A stretch of 64,000 nt of DNA from Synaphobranchus kaupii (taxonomy: Eukaryota; Chordata; Actinopteri; Anguilliformes; Synaphobranchidae), in NCBI GenBank assembly GCA_029718625.1, contig CM056378.1, positions 63,325,027-63,389,026 of the forward strand, given 5' to 3'. The notes under the pieces are model-generated. The model searched no databases, was not told where the DNA came from, and was given only the letters and a program-made list of their open reading frames with translations. Each line of letters opens with the position of its first letter. The stretch's first letter is position 1. Below are positions 31,491 through 42,395 of the stretch, piece after piece. The position numbers and the translations under genes were made by a program.

Positions 31491-32503
31491 GGAACCTATG
31501 GCAAGCCAAATGAGGATTTATTCCATATCCTTGATATCCAATTTACGGTTTCCCACTAGTTGCCCGTTTTTCACAACGTGTTCGACATTTTGTCTTAACC
31601 ATTTTGATATCAAAGATTGGCACCTTACTAGTCATGCATTTTGAGCCACTAGTTGCACTTTTATTCTACACGTTACACCAGAACCTTACTAGTTGCACCA
31701 CAGTGCCGACTAGTGGCACCACAGCCACAACTAGTCAGCCTTTGAACCCACTAGTGGCCTTTTAAGCCTAACATGTTGCAATTAAAGCAGCACTAGTTAA
31801 CTAGTGAAGTGGCAACAGCAGGGCTGGATCTAGGGGGGGGCCAGAGGGGGCCGTGCCCCCCCAAATTTTTGCTGTGCCCCCCCAAAACTTTGACCATTGA
31901 CAAGTTATTATTATTATTTTTTAACCAATATTTTGCATTCTTTCTCAGTTCAGGAGACTTAGCCAATCAATAATGTTCTATTCAAAATATCAAAAAACAA
32001 CAACTTGGCAATGTATTTCTGATTGGTTGGTTGGGCAGTTTAAAACTGGGAGACGGACCGATCTGCTGTCACTCTCTACATTTGTCGGTATTTGTCTGTC
32101 ACTTGAAGAGGTTAACGTTTGCCCACAGCAAAAATAAATAAAAATAATATAGGTCTAAAAGTTATTCTGTTTAAAAGTTTATAATTAAGCCTGTGTATTT
32201 TGAGTCTTGTCTTGTTGTTTCATTTTATTGGTTTAGTGTTATTACTGTCTGAGGGGCTTAGTGGTGGTGGTTTTACGCAACGTTAGCTAGCTAGCTACAG
32301 TACTAGTTTACGTTAGACTAGCTAACCTAGCTAGGTAATGTTAACTGTTAGCTAGCTAATTGTCACCGTTATAGCTAAAGCTAACTAACGGTTAGGTCGC
32401 TAATGTGTTTTTCTTTCTTTTCTTATTCTCTGTGCTCCACGGTTCTTCTTTCCTTTTGGTGACAGTTACCCTACTTGCTTATACGGTATTAGCCTAAATC
32501 ATT

Positions 32504-34117
32504 ATGCATCGATTTTTGATTACTAAACCAAAGCACAGTAATGTTAACACAAATGCAGCTCTAGTTGTACATACCGGTAGTTCAGAATCTTCATGCTCAG
32601 TATCGGATCCTGTGCCCGGTCCCAGTTCGGAAGAAAAGGCAGTCGGGGGTGCTTCCGTGGATCTCGGCCACGATTTAAATGATAACACACCATCTCAGCC
32701 AGTTCTAAAAGTATTTCCCAAACGGGAGTTTGGCAAAAAGGCTCGTTCTTTCAACCCAAGCTGGTATCAGTCACGATCATGGCTAAAATATTCAGTGAAA
32801 CTAGATGCATGTTTCTGCTTCCCCTGTCGCAAGTTTTCAAGCACAAATGACAGAGATCTAGTTTTTACAAAGACGGGGTTTATTAACTGGAAAACGGCAT
32901 TAGAAAAGGACAGGGGATTATACAGGCATGCATCTAGCCATAGCCATTTGAATGCTGCACGATCATGGACAGAACTGAACACGAGAGTGGAAACTTGTGA
33001 CACTATATCATGTCTCTTGGGAAAAACACAGGTTGAGAAAAACCGATAATACATCAGAAGCATAGGGGAAGTGGTGCAGTTTCCGGCTGTGAATGAAAGT
33101 CAGTCCGAAATAAACGATGACAGTGATATCTCTGCTGGGCTGTTCCTGAAATTGTTTGAGTACACTCTGGCTAAGGATTCCAAACTTGCTGAAATAGCAA
33201 AAACCATCCCTCAGAATGCAAAGTACACATCAAAAGGCATTCAAAATGAGATAATTAACACTCTAGCCAGTATGGTGTTGCATGAGGTGAAAAGAAAATA
33301 TGATAATGCAGATACAGTAGGGTTCTGCATCAAATGTGATGGAACCAGAGACAGGTGCAATGTTGAGAATCTTTCAGTTGTGATTCGGTTTGTCTGAAAT
33401 TCGGTTCCTGAGGAGCATTTGATTGGTTTACTGGACTTGAGTGGGTTGGATGCAGAATATATAACAAGAGAAATGCTCAAACACCTGTCCAGTGAAGGTT
33501 ACAGTGCTGATAATATAATCAGCCAATGTTATGATGGCGCATCATGAGTGGGATCAGGGGTAGGGTTCAAGCATTGTTGCAACAGAAGCTTGGCAGGCTC
33601 ATTCCTTATGTACATTGCTACAACCATCAGCTGCACCTAGCAGTGGTGCATGCCATTCAGGAAGAGCCATGCGCCAAAACATTCTTTGAACTCTCCGGCT
33701 CACTACATTCCTTCGTTCGCCATCATTATGTAGCCCAGAACTATAATGCACCCTCTCTTAAAAGGTTACTCGAGATACGGTGGACCAGTCATTATGATGT
33801 AACAAAATGTCTGGTAGACTATGAGGATGCCATCTTGAACATTTTGTCAGCGATTTCTGAAGATAGTGTGGCAGCAATGGCTTTATGCACAGAGGCATCA
33901 GGGCTCCTAGTACAACTCAGGAAGCATCATTTTTTTTGAAATTGGTAAATTCCTCATCAAAATTTTTGGTGTCTTGAAGCCAGAAAATTCTATTCTGCAG
34001 GCTAAGGCTGTGGATCTTTGCAGTGCTGGGGAGGTTATCAGTGCCTCACTGCAAGCTTTAAAAGATATCAGAGAAGATGATTCATGGGATAATTTTGAGA
34101 TACACTGCTACAAAAAG
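32504..34117 (+). pseudogene. hAT transposase (TTF zinc finger plus DUF4371 region), degraded
   Basis: The start has a TTF-type finger region with SWLKYSVKLDACFCFPCRKF. Next come GLFLKLFEYTLAKDSKLAEI and IKCDGTRDRCNVENLS, where the first catalytic Asp lies. Then come DGAS and MSGIRGRVQALLQQKLG, and YVHCYNHQLHLAVVHA, as in ZMYM1-like hAT proteins. In-frame stops sit at 33047-33049 and 33395-33397. The frame shifts near 33540 and again at a T-run near 33930. The dimerisation domain is missing, replaced by the CR1 insertion. The copy is inactive. Confidence 0.85.
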
Positions 34118-34935
34118 AAGGAGAACAATGAGCAAACAGCTCATAGACAGTTTTGTTCTCTCCACCGTTGGTCAAAAGTCCTAGCATTTCAAGCCTTTCC
34201 TCATAAAACTTATCTTTTATACCCGGGATCAATCTGGTTGCCCTTCTTTGGACCTTTTCCAGCGCCTCTATATCTTTCTTGTAGTAAGGTCCCCAGAACT
34301 GCAGACAGTACTCTAAGTGTGGTCTGACAAGGGCATTGTATAGTGTGAGTATGATCTCCTTAGATTTATACTCAATACTCCTGGCTATGTATCCCAGCAT
34401 CCTGTTAGCTTTTTTTTACCGCTACAGCACATTGACCAGACCCTGATAGGCTTTGATCGACTATTACTCCCAAGTCTTTTTCTGCATGTGCACATTCTAG
34501 TTTTGTACCCCGCATAAAGTAATCCTGCCCTATGTTTTTATTCCCCACATGTAGAACTTTACATATAGTTATATTGAATTTCATTTGCCAGGTTTCTGCC
34601 CACTTCTGGAATTTGTTTAAATCTTCTTGGATTACCTTAGTAGCTTCCAGACAGTTGGCTAAACCTCCCAGTTTTGTATCATCCGCAAATTTAACTAATG
34701 TACTTTCAATATCCGCATCTAGGTCATTTATGTAAATGAGGAAGAGCAGTGGACCCAGAACCGAACCCTGTGGAACTCCACTTCCCACTTTACCCTGCTC
34801 AGATAAGATCCCTCCTACTACTACCCTTTGTGTTCTATCCCGTAACCAGTTCCGAACCCACTCTGAAATGCTTTTGGAAGTCTAAGTATATAATATCATA
34901 GGCCTTGCTCCCATCTAGACACACGTGCGTGTGGT
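34118..34935 (-). pseudogene. CR1-type LINE fragment (reverse transcriptase), nested in hAT
   Basis: On the minus strand the RT blocks are YDIIYLDFQKHF, SGVPQGSVLGPLLFLIYIND and VKFADDTKLGG (catalytic ADD), then LGVIVDQSLSGSG and, after a shift near 34400, LGYIARSIEYKSKEIIL with RPHLEYCLQFWGPYYKKDIE. These are the CR1-group hallmarks. The endonuclease is absent, so the copy is 5'-truncated and frameshifted. It interrupts the hAT transposase before its C-terminal domain. Confidence 0.85.
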
Positions 34936-34940
34936 TGCAA

Positions 34941-34941
<1 letters not shown>

Positions 34942-35017
<76 letters not shown>
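34942..35017. repeat. (AC)n microsatellite
   Basis: About 38 uninterrupted AC units at the junction between the CR1 fragment and the hAT 3' end. The Cys/Val and Thr/His ORFs read through it are artefacts. Confidence 0.98.
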
Positions 35018-35019
<2 letters not shown>

Positions 35020-35887
35020 TATATGCAAACGAGGGGAAAAAGCCTGGGAACTGTATGGCACACACAGTGCCCTAAATAAAAAGGTGCCCCCCCCTAAATT
35101 TCTGTCTGCCCCCCCAATCACAGCAGTCTAGAACCGGGGCTGGGCAACAGTGTAACATGTTAACTAGTTAAGTTGCATAGAGTCCGTATTTTCGCCTAAC
35201 TAGTTAACTAGTTACATACACTTCTCTTCACTAGTTAACTAGTTACGTTTTTAGCACATCCACTAGTAAACTAGTTGCAGCAAAATACTAATTAGGAGGG
35301 CGTACAAAGAAGTTGCTTTTTGTAATATGATTGGATGAAGGTTTCGGCTATAGGCTACAATTGCCAGCAGTTTTGGACATCGAATTTGAGTTTCCATTTG
35401 TGTGTTTATTTCGAAGTAGGATATATTTAGAGTGGATATTTTGTTTGGAGGGAAAGGTTTGACAGAAGCTGAAGCGCAACCATGGCGGACGGTTGTCTTT
35501 GATCCCGTGATAACGCTGTAGGCTATTTAATTTGCGATGTCGATGCATGGGATTGCTCTTTTTGGCAAGAATATAGGCTATCATAATAACTCGATCATCA
35601 CGTTTTATTTGAATCATGGACGAACTGCTAAAATAACTTATTGTGCATTGTGCAAGGCGTGCTGATCAGGCTAGCCTATACAGACCGGTGATAAATTAAG
35701 GGTGGTGCTTTGTGTCCACATTACTTGGTTAGATGCAAATAGGCTACCACATGCAAACGCACGGTGCTATTTCGGTTTTAAAAGTAGTTTGTAAACAAGA
35801 AATGGGTAGCCATGGGGAAACATTTAGTAGCCTACATTATTTGTAAGATAATATGCTGTGCATTGTGTAAATGATTTGTGAACATAA

Positions 35888-37579
35888 GGCCATGTAAAAA
35901 TGATCGTCCTTTTTTTTTTTTTTTTTTTTTAAAGTCGTAGGGAGGGCGGTTTTTATTTTTTTTATTTAAGCACCAGGTACAGCGGACCGTAGAGAGAAAT
36001 AAAGAGGACAGAATATATAGAACATTGCGCCTCTCGACCAAATTGCTTCTGTTTAATTGTAGCCTGTCAACATCAGTTTTGCTCATATTGATTGTAATGT
36101 TTCATGTATTTTTGGTCAATAAATGTTCCTTGAATTCATCAAACACCTGCGATAAAGTCATGTCGACCTCCACCGAACACCCAAACCAATCTTTAATCGG
36201 TGTACTGCACCCAGAACGGACTATTGTTAGCACAATAAAAGGCATTGTTGTAGAACGTTTTGTTAATTAAGCAATAAGGTACGAGACGCAGTACTATATC
36301 ATCAATATAGTCACAGTTAAAGGGTGTTGTTCGCGTCGGGCCGGCAACCCTTTAACTGTGACTATATTGACGATATTGTACAGTGTCGAGTTACCTTATT
36401 GCTTTTATAAAACGGTTGCCAGCTATACTGTAAATTATATATAAGGACAAGGTACACTTTCAATAAAACAATTTTTAATTAACGTTATGAATTTAATTTC
36501 AGCAGCAAAGAAAATAGTCCCCAGTGTAGCTGTTGCCATGCAACACAGAAACAAAGCTAGGAATGCTAGCTAGCAAACGGACTAATAGCTAGCGTTATGT
36601 GCTAATAACATAACATAATAATAATAATAATAACATGATGTAATAGTTAAAACGTTAGCTAAAACAGTTATCTATATATAGCCTATACAGATGTGAAGTA
36701 ACGTTAACTTGCTTTCACACAACCAGGCTATGTTTCTCACGTTAACTTACAGCTAGCTAATTACTAAGCCTAGCTAGCTAGCTAAATTCCTACTAAATTC
36801 GTATTTCCAAACTGAATAAATACTGCACCGCTAACCACAAAAATGGTTTGCTAGATTAAAGTTACTGTAACGTGCCGAATACAAACTTTTTTTATCTGCA
36901 GATTTAATGTTTTAACCGGTTTCATGAATCAGCTGTTAAACTAAACTGTTGCTATCGTTACTAGCATAAAACATAAAAGAGACAAATCTGTGGCTCTCCA
37001 GTGAGAATGTACTCCACCGTTAGTGGATTTGGTTTACAGTAGCTTTCGATTTTATGTCCACTCACGGACATGATTTCTCTAGCCTCCAGCCCAGCATCAG
37101 AAAGTTTTTGCTGCAGACGTGCGGAGTGATATTAATTTAAACGTCCAGGTAAACAGGTGTATTATTGCATCATAGGGGTACTATATCGCGAATATAGACA
37201 CAGCTTTGAACGCCTCTCAACCAATCATAATCCATGGTCAGAATTACCCGTTTTATAATATAGGCTACCATAGACAATCGCATGTGTGAACTCAAAGATG
37301 GCGTGCATTGTTCATTAGCAACCAATATGCTGCACATGGGCTCTAACAATTTTGCGTGGTGGTCGATAGAGGGCTAGGCCTAGTGGATCGGATAGGATCT
37401 CCTAGTGCGGTGTGAGTACAATTTTCTATCCAAATGGCTTAGAAATAGGATTTCCCCGTGTTTTCTGCAACTACTGGCCATCGTCACGAAAAAATAAAAA
37501 ATAAAATAAAAAAGTCGTCGGGGCCTTTTTCGGATGTCGGGCGGGGACGATCAACAACTTTTTTTTTTTTTACATGGCC
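35888..37579. mobile_element. Harbinger-like non-autonomous element (TAA target)
   Basis: The ends are inverted, GGCCATGTAAAAA on both strands, with a further GATCGTCC shared just inside. TAA is duplicated at 35885-35887 and 37580-37582, and the palindrome's right arm shows the single-TAA empty site (AACATAATAAATGC). A 3-bp TWA duplication is the PIF/Harbinger signature. No transposase is visible. It carries a long internal hairpin at 36271-36402. Confidence 0.8.
36271..36402. repeat. 55-bp-arm hairpin inside the Harbinger-like element
   Basis: The arms begin GCAATAAGGTA on both strands and share CAATATAGTCACAGTTAAAG next to a loop of about 20 bp containing GCGTCGGGCCGG. A related but diverged block (GTACTATATCGCGAATATAG) lies at about 37178-37197. 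It looks like a small MITE nested in the larger one. Confidence 0.8.
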
Positions 37580-37819
37580 TAATAAATGCTTTACTTTGGG
37601 AGTGCTCTAATCCTCATGTTAGCTGTATAAGGAAAACGCTGTTAATTACTACCATTTTAGAATGAGCCTTGACTGTAGGTGAAAAAGGAATTGTAGGCCT
37701 ATTTGTTTAATGCATTTTTCTGGAAGTAAAATGTTCTCTTTTTGTCCGCAGAGGGCCTTGTCATGATTTTTTTTGCATTCCCTTGAATTCACTTCGTGCG
37801 TGATCTTTACCAGTATTAA

Positions 37820-38426
37820 AGGTTGTATCAGCGATTTTGGGTGGAAACATAAATGATCACATTCATCTGATTTTTCCTCACGATCCGCTAGCTGCCCGCC
37901 CCATAAGCAGGCCGTCAAAAAACCGCGTCTCTGTAGGCAGCCTATGCTCCGAGATCGTACACAAAAACAAATGGTACTACCAACCACTCAAAACCAAAAT
38001 AAACAGTATTCCAACCAATCACAATTATCTGCACAAACGCTAATACTCTTATCTCGCTGAAATCTTGACGGATTTACAAACGGTTTGGTTTCTTACAAAC
38101 GTTATTAACGTGGTTATAATTCTGGATGCTTGAACACTATTTTTTAAAACATAACATAATTATTCATAAGTATGTTTGTTTGGGATTTCGCTTCAGAAGT
38201 GACGTCACGTTTGTGCAGATCATTGTGATTGGTTGGAATACTGTTTATTTTGGTTTTGAGTAGTTGGTAGTACCATTGTTTTTGTGTACGATCTCGGAGC
38301 ATAGGCTGCCTACAGAGACGCGGTTTTTTGACGGCCTGCTTATGGGGCGGGCAGCTAGCGGATCGTGAGGAAAAATCAGATGAATGTGATCATTTATGTT
38401 TCCACCCAAAATCGCTGATACAACCT
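37820..38426 (+). mobile_element. piggyBac-like MITE, copy B, with internal inverted duplication
   Basis: It has the same terminal AGGTTGTATCAGCGATTTTG as copy A at 18934. TTAA is duplicated (37816-37819, 38427-38430), and the palindrome's right arm shows the empty TTAA site. At 607 bp it is longer than copy A. The left part, to about 38205, is copy A reversed, and from about 38214 copy A's right half is repeated forward, so the outer 210 bp form an inverted repeat. Confidence 0.85.
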
Positions 38427-38854
38427 TTAAAGATCACTTATTGTACGTCGCTTTGGATGAACGCGTCTGCTAAATTAATGTAGTAACGTAATTAAACATT
38501 AGGCTACAGTGTCTGACCACAATATTGGTAGTGTTAACAGTTGCAGTGCTGGAATGCACCTTGTGTGATATATAGGCTACTGAACTGATAGAATTAACTT
38601 GAGCAAAATGTTGCATCCAGTTAGCTGTCAGTGAATAGGCCTACATCCGTTAGCTTTACATCCTTTTGTGAATGCATCCTTTACCTCTTGTGCTCGTTGC
38701 ACTTTTTGTATTCGAAACTTTGTAATAAAGAATGATCTATTTTTGATAAACATGACTCTGGTGCTTTACTTCAGGTAAATTGAAAGGTGGCCTGTATGTG
38801 CTACACATAGGCTAGTTATTCTGAGTAATAACCACCTTTATCCTTCGATGAAGT

Positions 38855-39310
38855 TCCATCATGATGGGAGTGGTCTCTTCCAGGATGACAATGCCCCAAT
38901 CCACAGGGCACGAGGGGTCACTGAATGGTTTGATGACCGTGAAAATTATGTGAATCATATGCTATGGCCTTCGCAGTCACCATCTCAACCAGCGGCAGTG
39001 TGGTATAATGGTTAAGGAACTGGCCTTGTAACCGAAAGGTTGCGGGTTCGATTCCCAGGTAGGACACTGCCATTGTACCCTTGAGCAAGGTACTTAACCT
39101 GAATCGCTTCAGTATATATCCAGTTGTATAAATGGATAATATGTTAAAAAAAAATGCAAAAAAGTTATGTAAGTCGCTCTGGATGAGAGCGTCTGCTAAA
39201 TGCCTGTAATGTAATCTAATGTCAACCCAAATGAACACCTATGAGATTTTGGAACGACGTTAGGCAGCTAGTGCTCTCCACCACAATCATCAAAACATCA
39301 AATGAGATAA
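38855..39310 (+). pseudogene. Tc1/mariner transposase remnant in the left arm (split by a SINE)
   Basis: The plus-strand frame encodes FQDDNAPIHRARGVTEWFDD and HMLWPSQSPSQ, the second catalytic Asp block and the W-P-x-Q-S-P-D-L-N-P-like block of Tc1 transposases, followed after the SINE by RFWNDVRQL. The usual SPDLNP is degraded. An equivalent remnant lies in the right arm, so it was captured before the palindrome formed. Confidence 0.8.
38991..39221 (+). repeat. tRNA-derived SINE, copy 2
   Basis: A 231-bp SINE with AGCGGCAGTGTGGTATAATGG at its head, an exact polymerase III B box GGTTCGATTCC, and the tail CTCTGGATGAGAGCGTCTGC. The target duplication TCAACC is at 38985-38990 and 39222-39227; the right arm has the uninterrupted site. 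It splits the Tc1 remnant. Confidence 0.95.
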
Positions 39311-40123
39311 CGTTATTGTGTATCCCGTTTGAAATGTCATTCACTGCCATCAAAATCATTCTTGTATTTATGCTAGTTTGTACTTGTATTTTTAAATTGA
39401 ATAGCTAGATAGACCGTCTCAGTGTAGCCTATTCTGGTGGGCCGATCGTCATTCCATGAGCCAAACTCACCACCTAATTAATAAAACTAAAATGTGACGT
39501 TTAACACCGCAGAAAATGTTTGAACTCTTAAAAACGAACAGAGTTATATTATATTCCGGTAGCCTATTTTTATGCGATTATGATGATTTGGGGGAGAAAT
39601 AGCCTATCGGAGGATCATTAACATTTAAGATTAACGTGATGTAGACATTTTGGCTACACGGCTCTCATAGTATCAACGTTAAGTCAATCATCTGACATTC
39701 ATAGATTGAACAGTTAAATGTTTAAGCTTTAAAAAAGAGCTCACGCTGAGTTACGATTCAGAATTGACATTTTAAGGCTCTCCAGACCATTTAAAATATT
39801 AACCAATCAGAATTGGAAACGCACTTCCTTGCCCCGCCTGCTTCATTTGCATGCAGTCCACTAGTTCACATGTTCAGCGGAACATTGGGTTGCTTGTTTA
39901 CTAGTGAGCCTGTACGCTGCAACCCACACGTCAACTAGTCATGTTCAAAAGAGTCCTCTAGTTCACTAGTTGAACTATCCCACTAGGATATGTTTTCCTG
40001 ACACGTTCGCTAGTTCAAGGCTATTTTTTCTAACTAGCTCCATTACATTCTGAACATGTTGTGACTTTTAACCAACATGTTATGCATTTTTGACACTTGT
40101 TGTATGCTGCCATGAACATGTGC

Positions 40124-40956
40124 CAGGGGCGTAACATCGGCTGTAAAATAGGCCTTCGGTAACCTTACCTTTATACGGATATTACTCTCAACCTGTTTCT
40201 ACTTATAGTTCTTAATTATCAATCAAGCAATTCAATAACTGAATAACAAACATCAATGAATATATCAAGTTTTTCTGTGCTAGTATTTTTCTTTGCGTCA
40301 TAAAATGGGTAGCACTTAAATATATGTAGCGACGGCCTGCGCGTTGGAAAAAGTGGGGATTACTTGTTTCTGTTTATTTAGATTCAGTAGCCTAACAATC
40401 AATCCATTCATTCTCTGAATAATCAAGACCAATTTGTAGCCTATAATGATTTAGAAATGATAACGACAAAGAGACAACTTAAGATTGTTTAACAAGGATC
40501 AGGCAATAATCTGAATGCGTTAAAGAATGTAATTAATTTTAAGACGACACTAAAATTAGTCAAAGCGATTTAAACATTGGAAAGCATAATTTTAAAGAGG
40601 ACAGCCTCTTAAGTGTCTCGAATCGTTGAGAGCAGTGCATATTACAGGCTAGAAATACTCATTTACGAAAATCTACGTTGAACGTTTAAACATGGAGCAT
40701 TTAAAAGTCAGAATCTTTGCATGATAACACAACATCATAAATGTCGATATACAAAATGCAACACAAGTTTATGTTGCACAGAACAATAATGCTATCTCAA
40801 AATAACTTGGTAGCCTAATAATTTACTTCTTGTTCTTGGTTATTGAGTGAATCAATTATTTGATTGACAATCAGGAAAAGTAAACGGATTGAGAGTGATC
40901 ATCCGTTAAAGGTAAGTTTACAGAAGGCCTAGTTCTACTCCCACGGTACACCACTG
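40124..40956. mobile_element. hAT-type non-autonomous element (833 bp)
   Basis: The ends CAGGGGCGTAACATC and, on the other strand, CAGTGGTGTACCGTGG are hAT-like. The right flank is TGTTGTGC (40957-40964). The left copy is shortened by three bases (TGTGC), but the palindrome's right arm shows the unbroken GAACATGTTGTGCC site, fixing the insertion limits. No ORF. Confidence 0.75.
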
Positions 40957-41136
40957 TGTTGTGCCTTGTTCAGTACTAGTTGCACACTGTGCATTACTAG
41001 TTAGACCATTACTCAACGTGTTCCAATGCCCATTTTTGATATCAAATTTTTATCCGCACTAGTTACCATTTTCTTGTACTAGTTGGACAAAAATGCTCAC
41101 TAGTGAACCAATATGCTCAACTAGTTAACTAGTTAA

Positions 41137-41187
41137 GTAGTAAATTATGTTACATGTCAACTAGTGCACTTGCATAATAATTTGCAA
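41137..41187. other. centre of the giant palindrome
   Basis: 51 bp of non-symmetric sequence between TAACTAGTTAAG and its complement CTTAACTAGTTA. It is the only stretch not mirrored, apart from insertions and a few small indels. Confidence 0.8.
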
Positions 41188-42174
41188 CTTAACTAGTTAA
41201 CTAGTTGAGCATATTGGTTCACTAGTGAGCATTTTTGTCCAACTAGTACGGAGAAATTGGTAACTAGTGCGGATAAAAATTTTATATCAAAAATGGGCAT
41301 TGGAACACGTTGAGTAATAGTCTAACTAGTAATGCACAGTGTGCAACTAGTACTGAACAAGGCACAACATGTTCATGGCAGCGTACAACAAGTGTCAAAA
41401 ATGCATAACATGTTGGTTAAAAGTCACAACATGTTCAGAATGGAATGGAACTAGTTAGAAAAATAGCCTTGAACTAGTGAACGTGTCAGGAAAACATCCT
41501 AGTTGGATATGTGAACTAGGGAACTAGTGGACTCTTTTGAACATGACTAGTTGACGTGTGGGTTGCAGCATACAGGCTCACTAGTAAACAAGTAACCCAA
41601 TGTTCCGCTGAACATGTGAACTAGTGGACTGCATGCAAATGAAGCAGGCGGGGCAAGGAAGTGCGTCTCCAATTCTGATTGGTTAATATTTTAAATGGTC
41701 TGGAGAGCCTTAAAATGTCAATTCTGAATCGTAACTCCAGCGTGAGCTCTTTTTTAAAGCTTAAACATTTAACTGTTCAATCTATGAATGTCATATGATT
41801 GACTTAACGTTGATACTATGAGAGCCGTGTAGCCAAAATGTCTACATCACGTTAATCTTAGTGTTAATGATCCTCCGATAGGCTATTTCTCCCCCAAATC
41901 ATCATAATCGCATAAAAATAGGCTACCGGAATATAATATAACTCTGTTCGTTTTTAAGAGTTCAAACATTTTCTGCGGTGTTAAACGTCACATTTTAGTT
42001 TTATTTATTAGGTGGTGAGTTTGGCTCATGGAATGACGATCAGCCCACCGGAATAGGCTACACTGAGACGGTCTGTCTAGCTATTCAATTTAAAAATACA
42101 AGTACAAACTAGCATAAATGCAAGAATGATTTTGATGGCAGTGAATGACATTTCAAACGGGATACACAATAACG

Positions 42175-42395
42175 TTATCTCATTTGGTGTTTTGATGATT
42201 GTGGTGGAGAGCACTAGCTGCTTAACGTCGTTCCAAAATCAGGTGTTAATTTGGGTTGAGATGGTGACTGCGAAGGCCATAGCATATGATTCACATACTT
42301 TTCACGGTCATCAAACCATTCAGTGACCCCTCGTGCCCTGTGGATTGGGGCATTGTCATCCTGGAAGAGACCACTCCCATCATGATGGAACTACA
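42175..42395 (-). pseudogene. Tc1/mariner transposase remnant in the right arm
   Basis: Mirror copy of the left-arm remnant, here without the SINE. The minus strand again reads the QDDNAPIH-type block and MLWPSQSPSQ. It also gives the uninterrupted site for the SINE insertion. Confidence 0.8.

Larger units (their letters stand above)
31819..35142 (+). mobile_element. hAT element with degraded TTF/DUF4371-type transposase
   Basis: The ends are CAGGGCTGGATCTAGG and, on the other strand, CAGCCCCGGTTCTAGAC. A perfect 8-bp duplication GGCAACAG lies at 31811-31818 and 35143-35150. The right arm of the palindrome, near 43768, has a single GGCAACAG in the same context, proving the pre-insertion site. 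A CR1-type LINE and an AC microsatellite are nested in its 3' half. A deleted relative lies at 4395-6556. Confidence 0.95.

Noticed and set aside
34835..35131. Cys/Val-rich and Thr/His-rich ORFs
   Set aside because: They are the AC microsatellite read in different frames.
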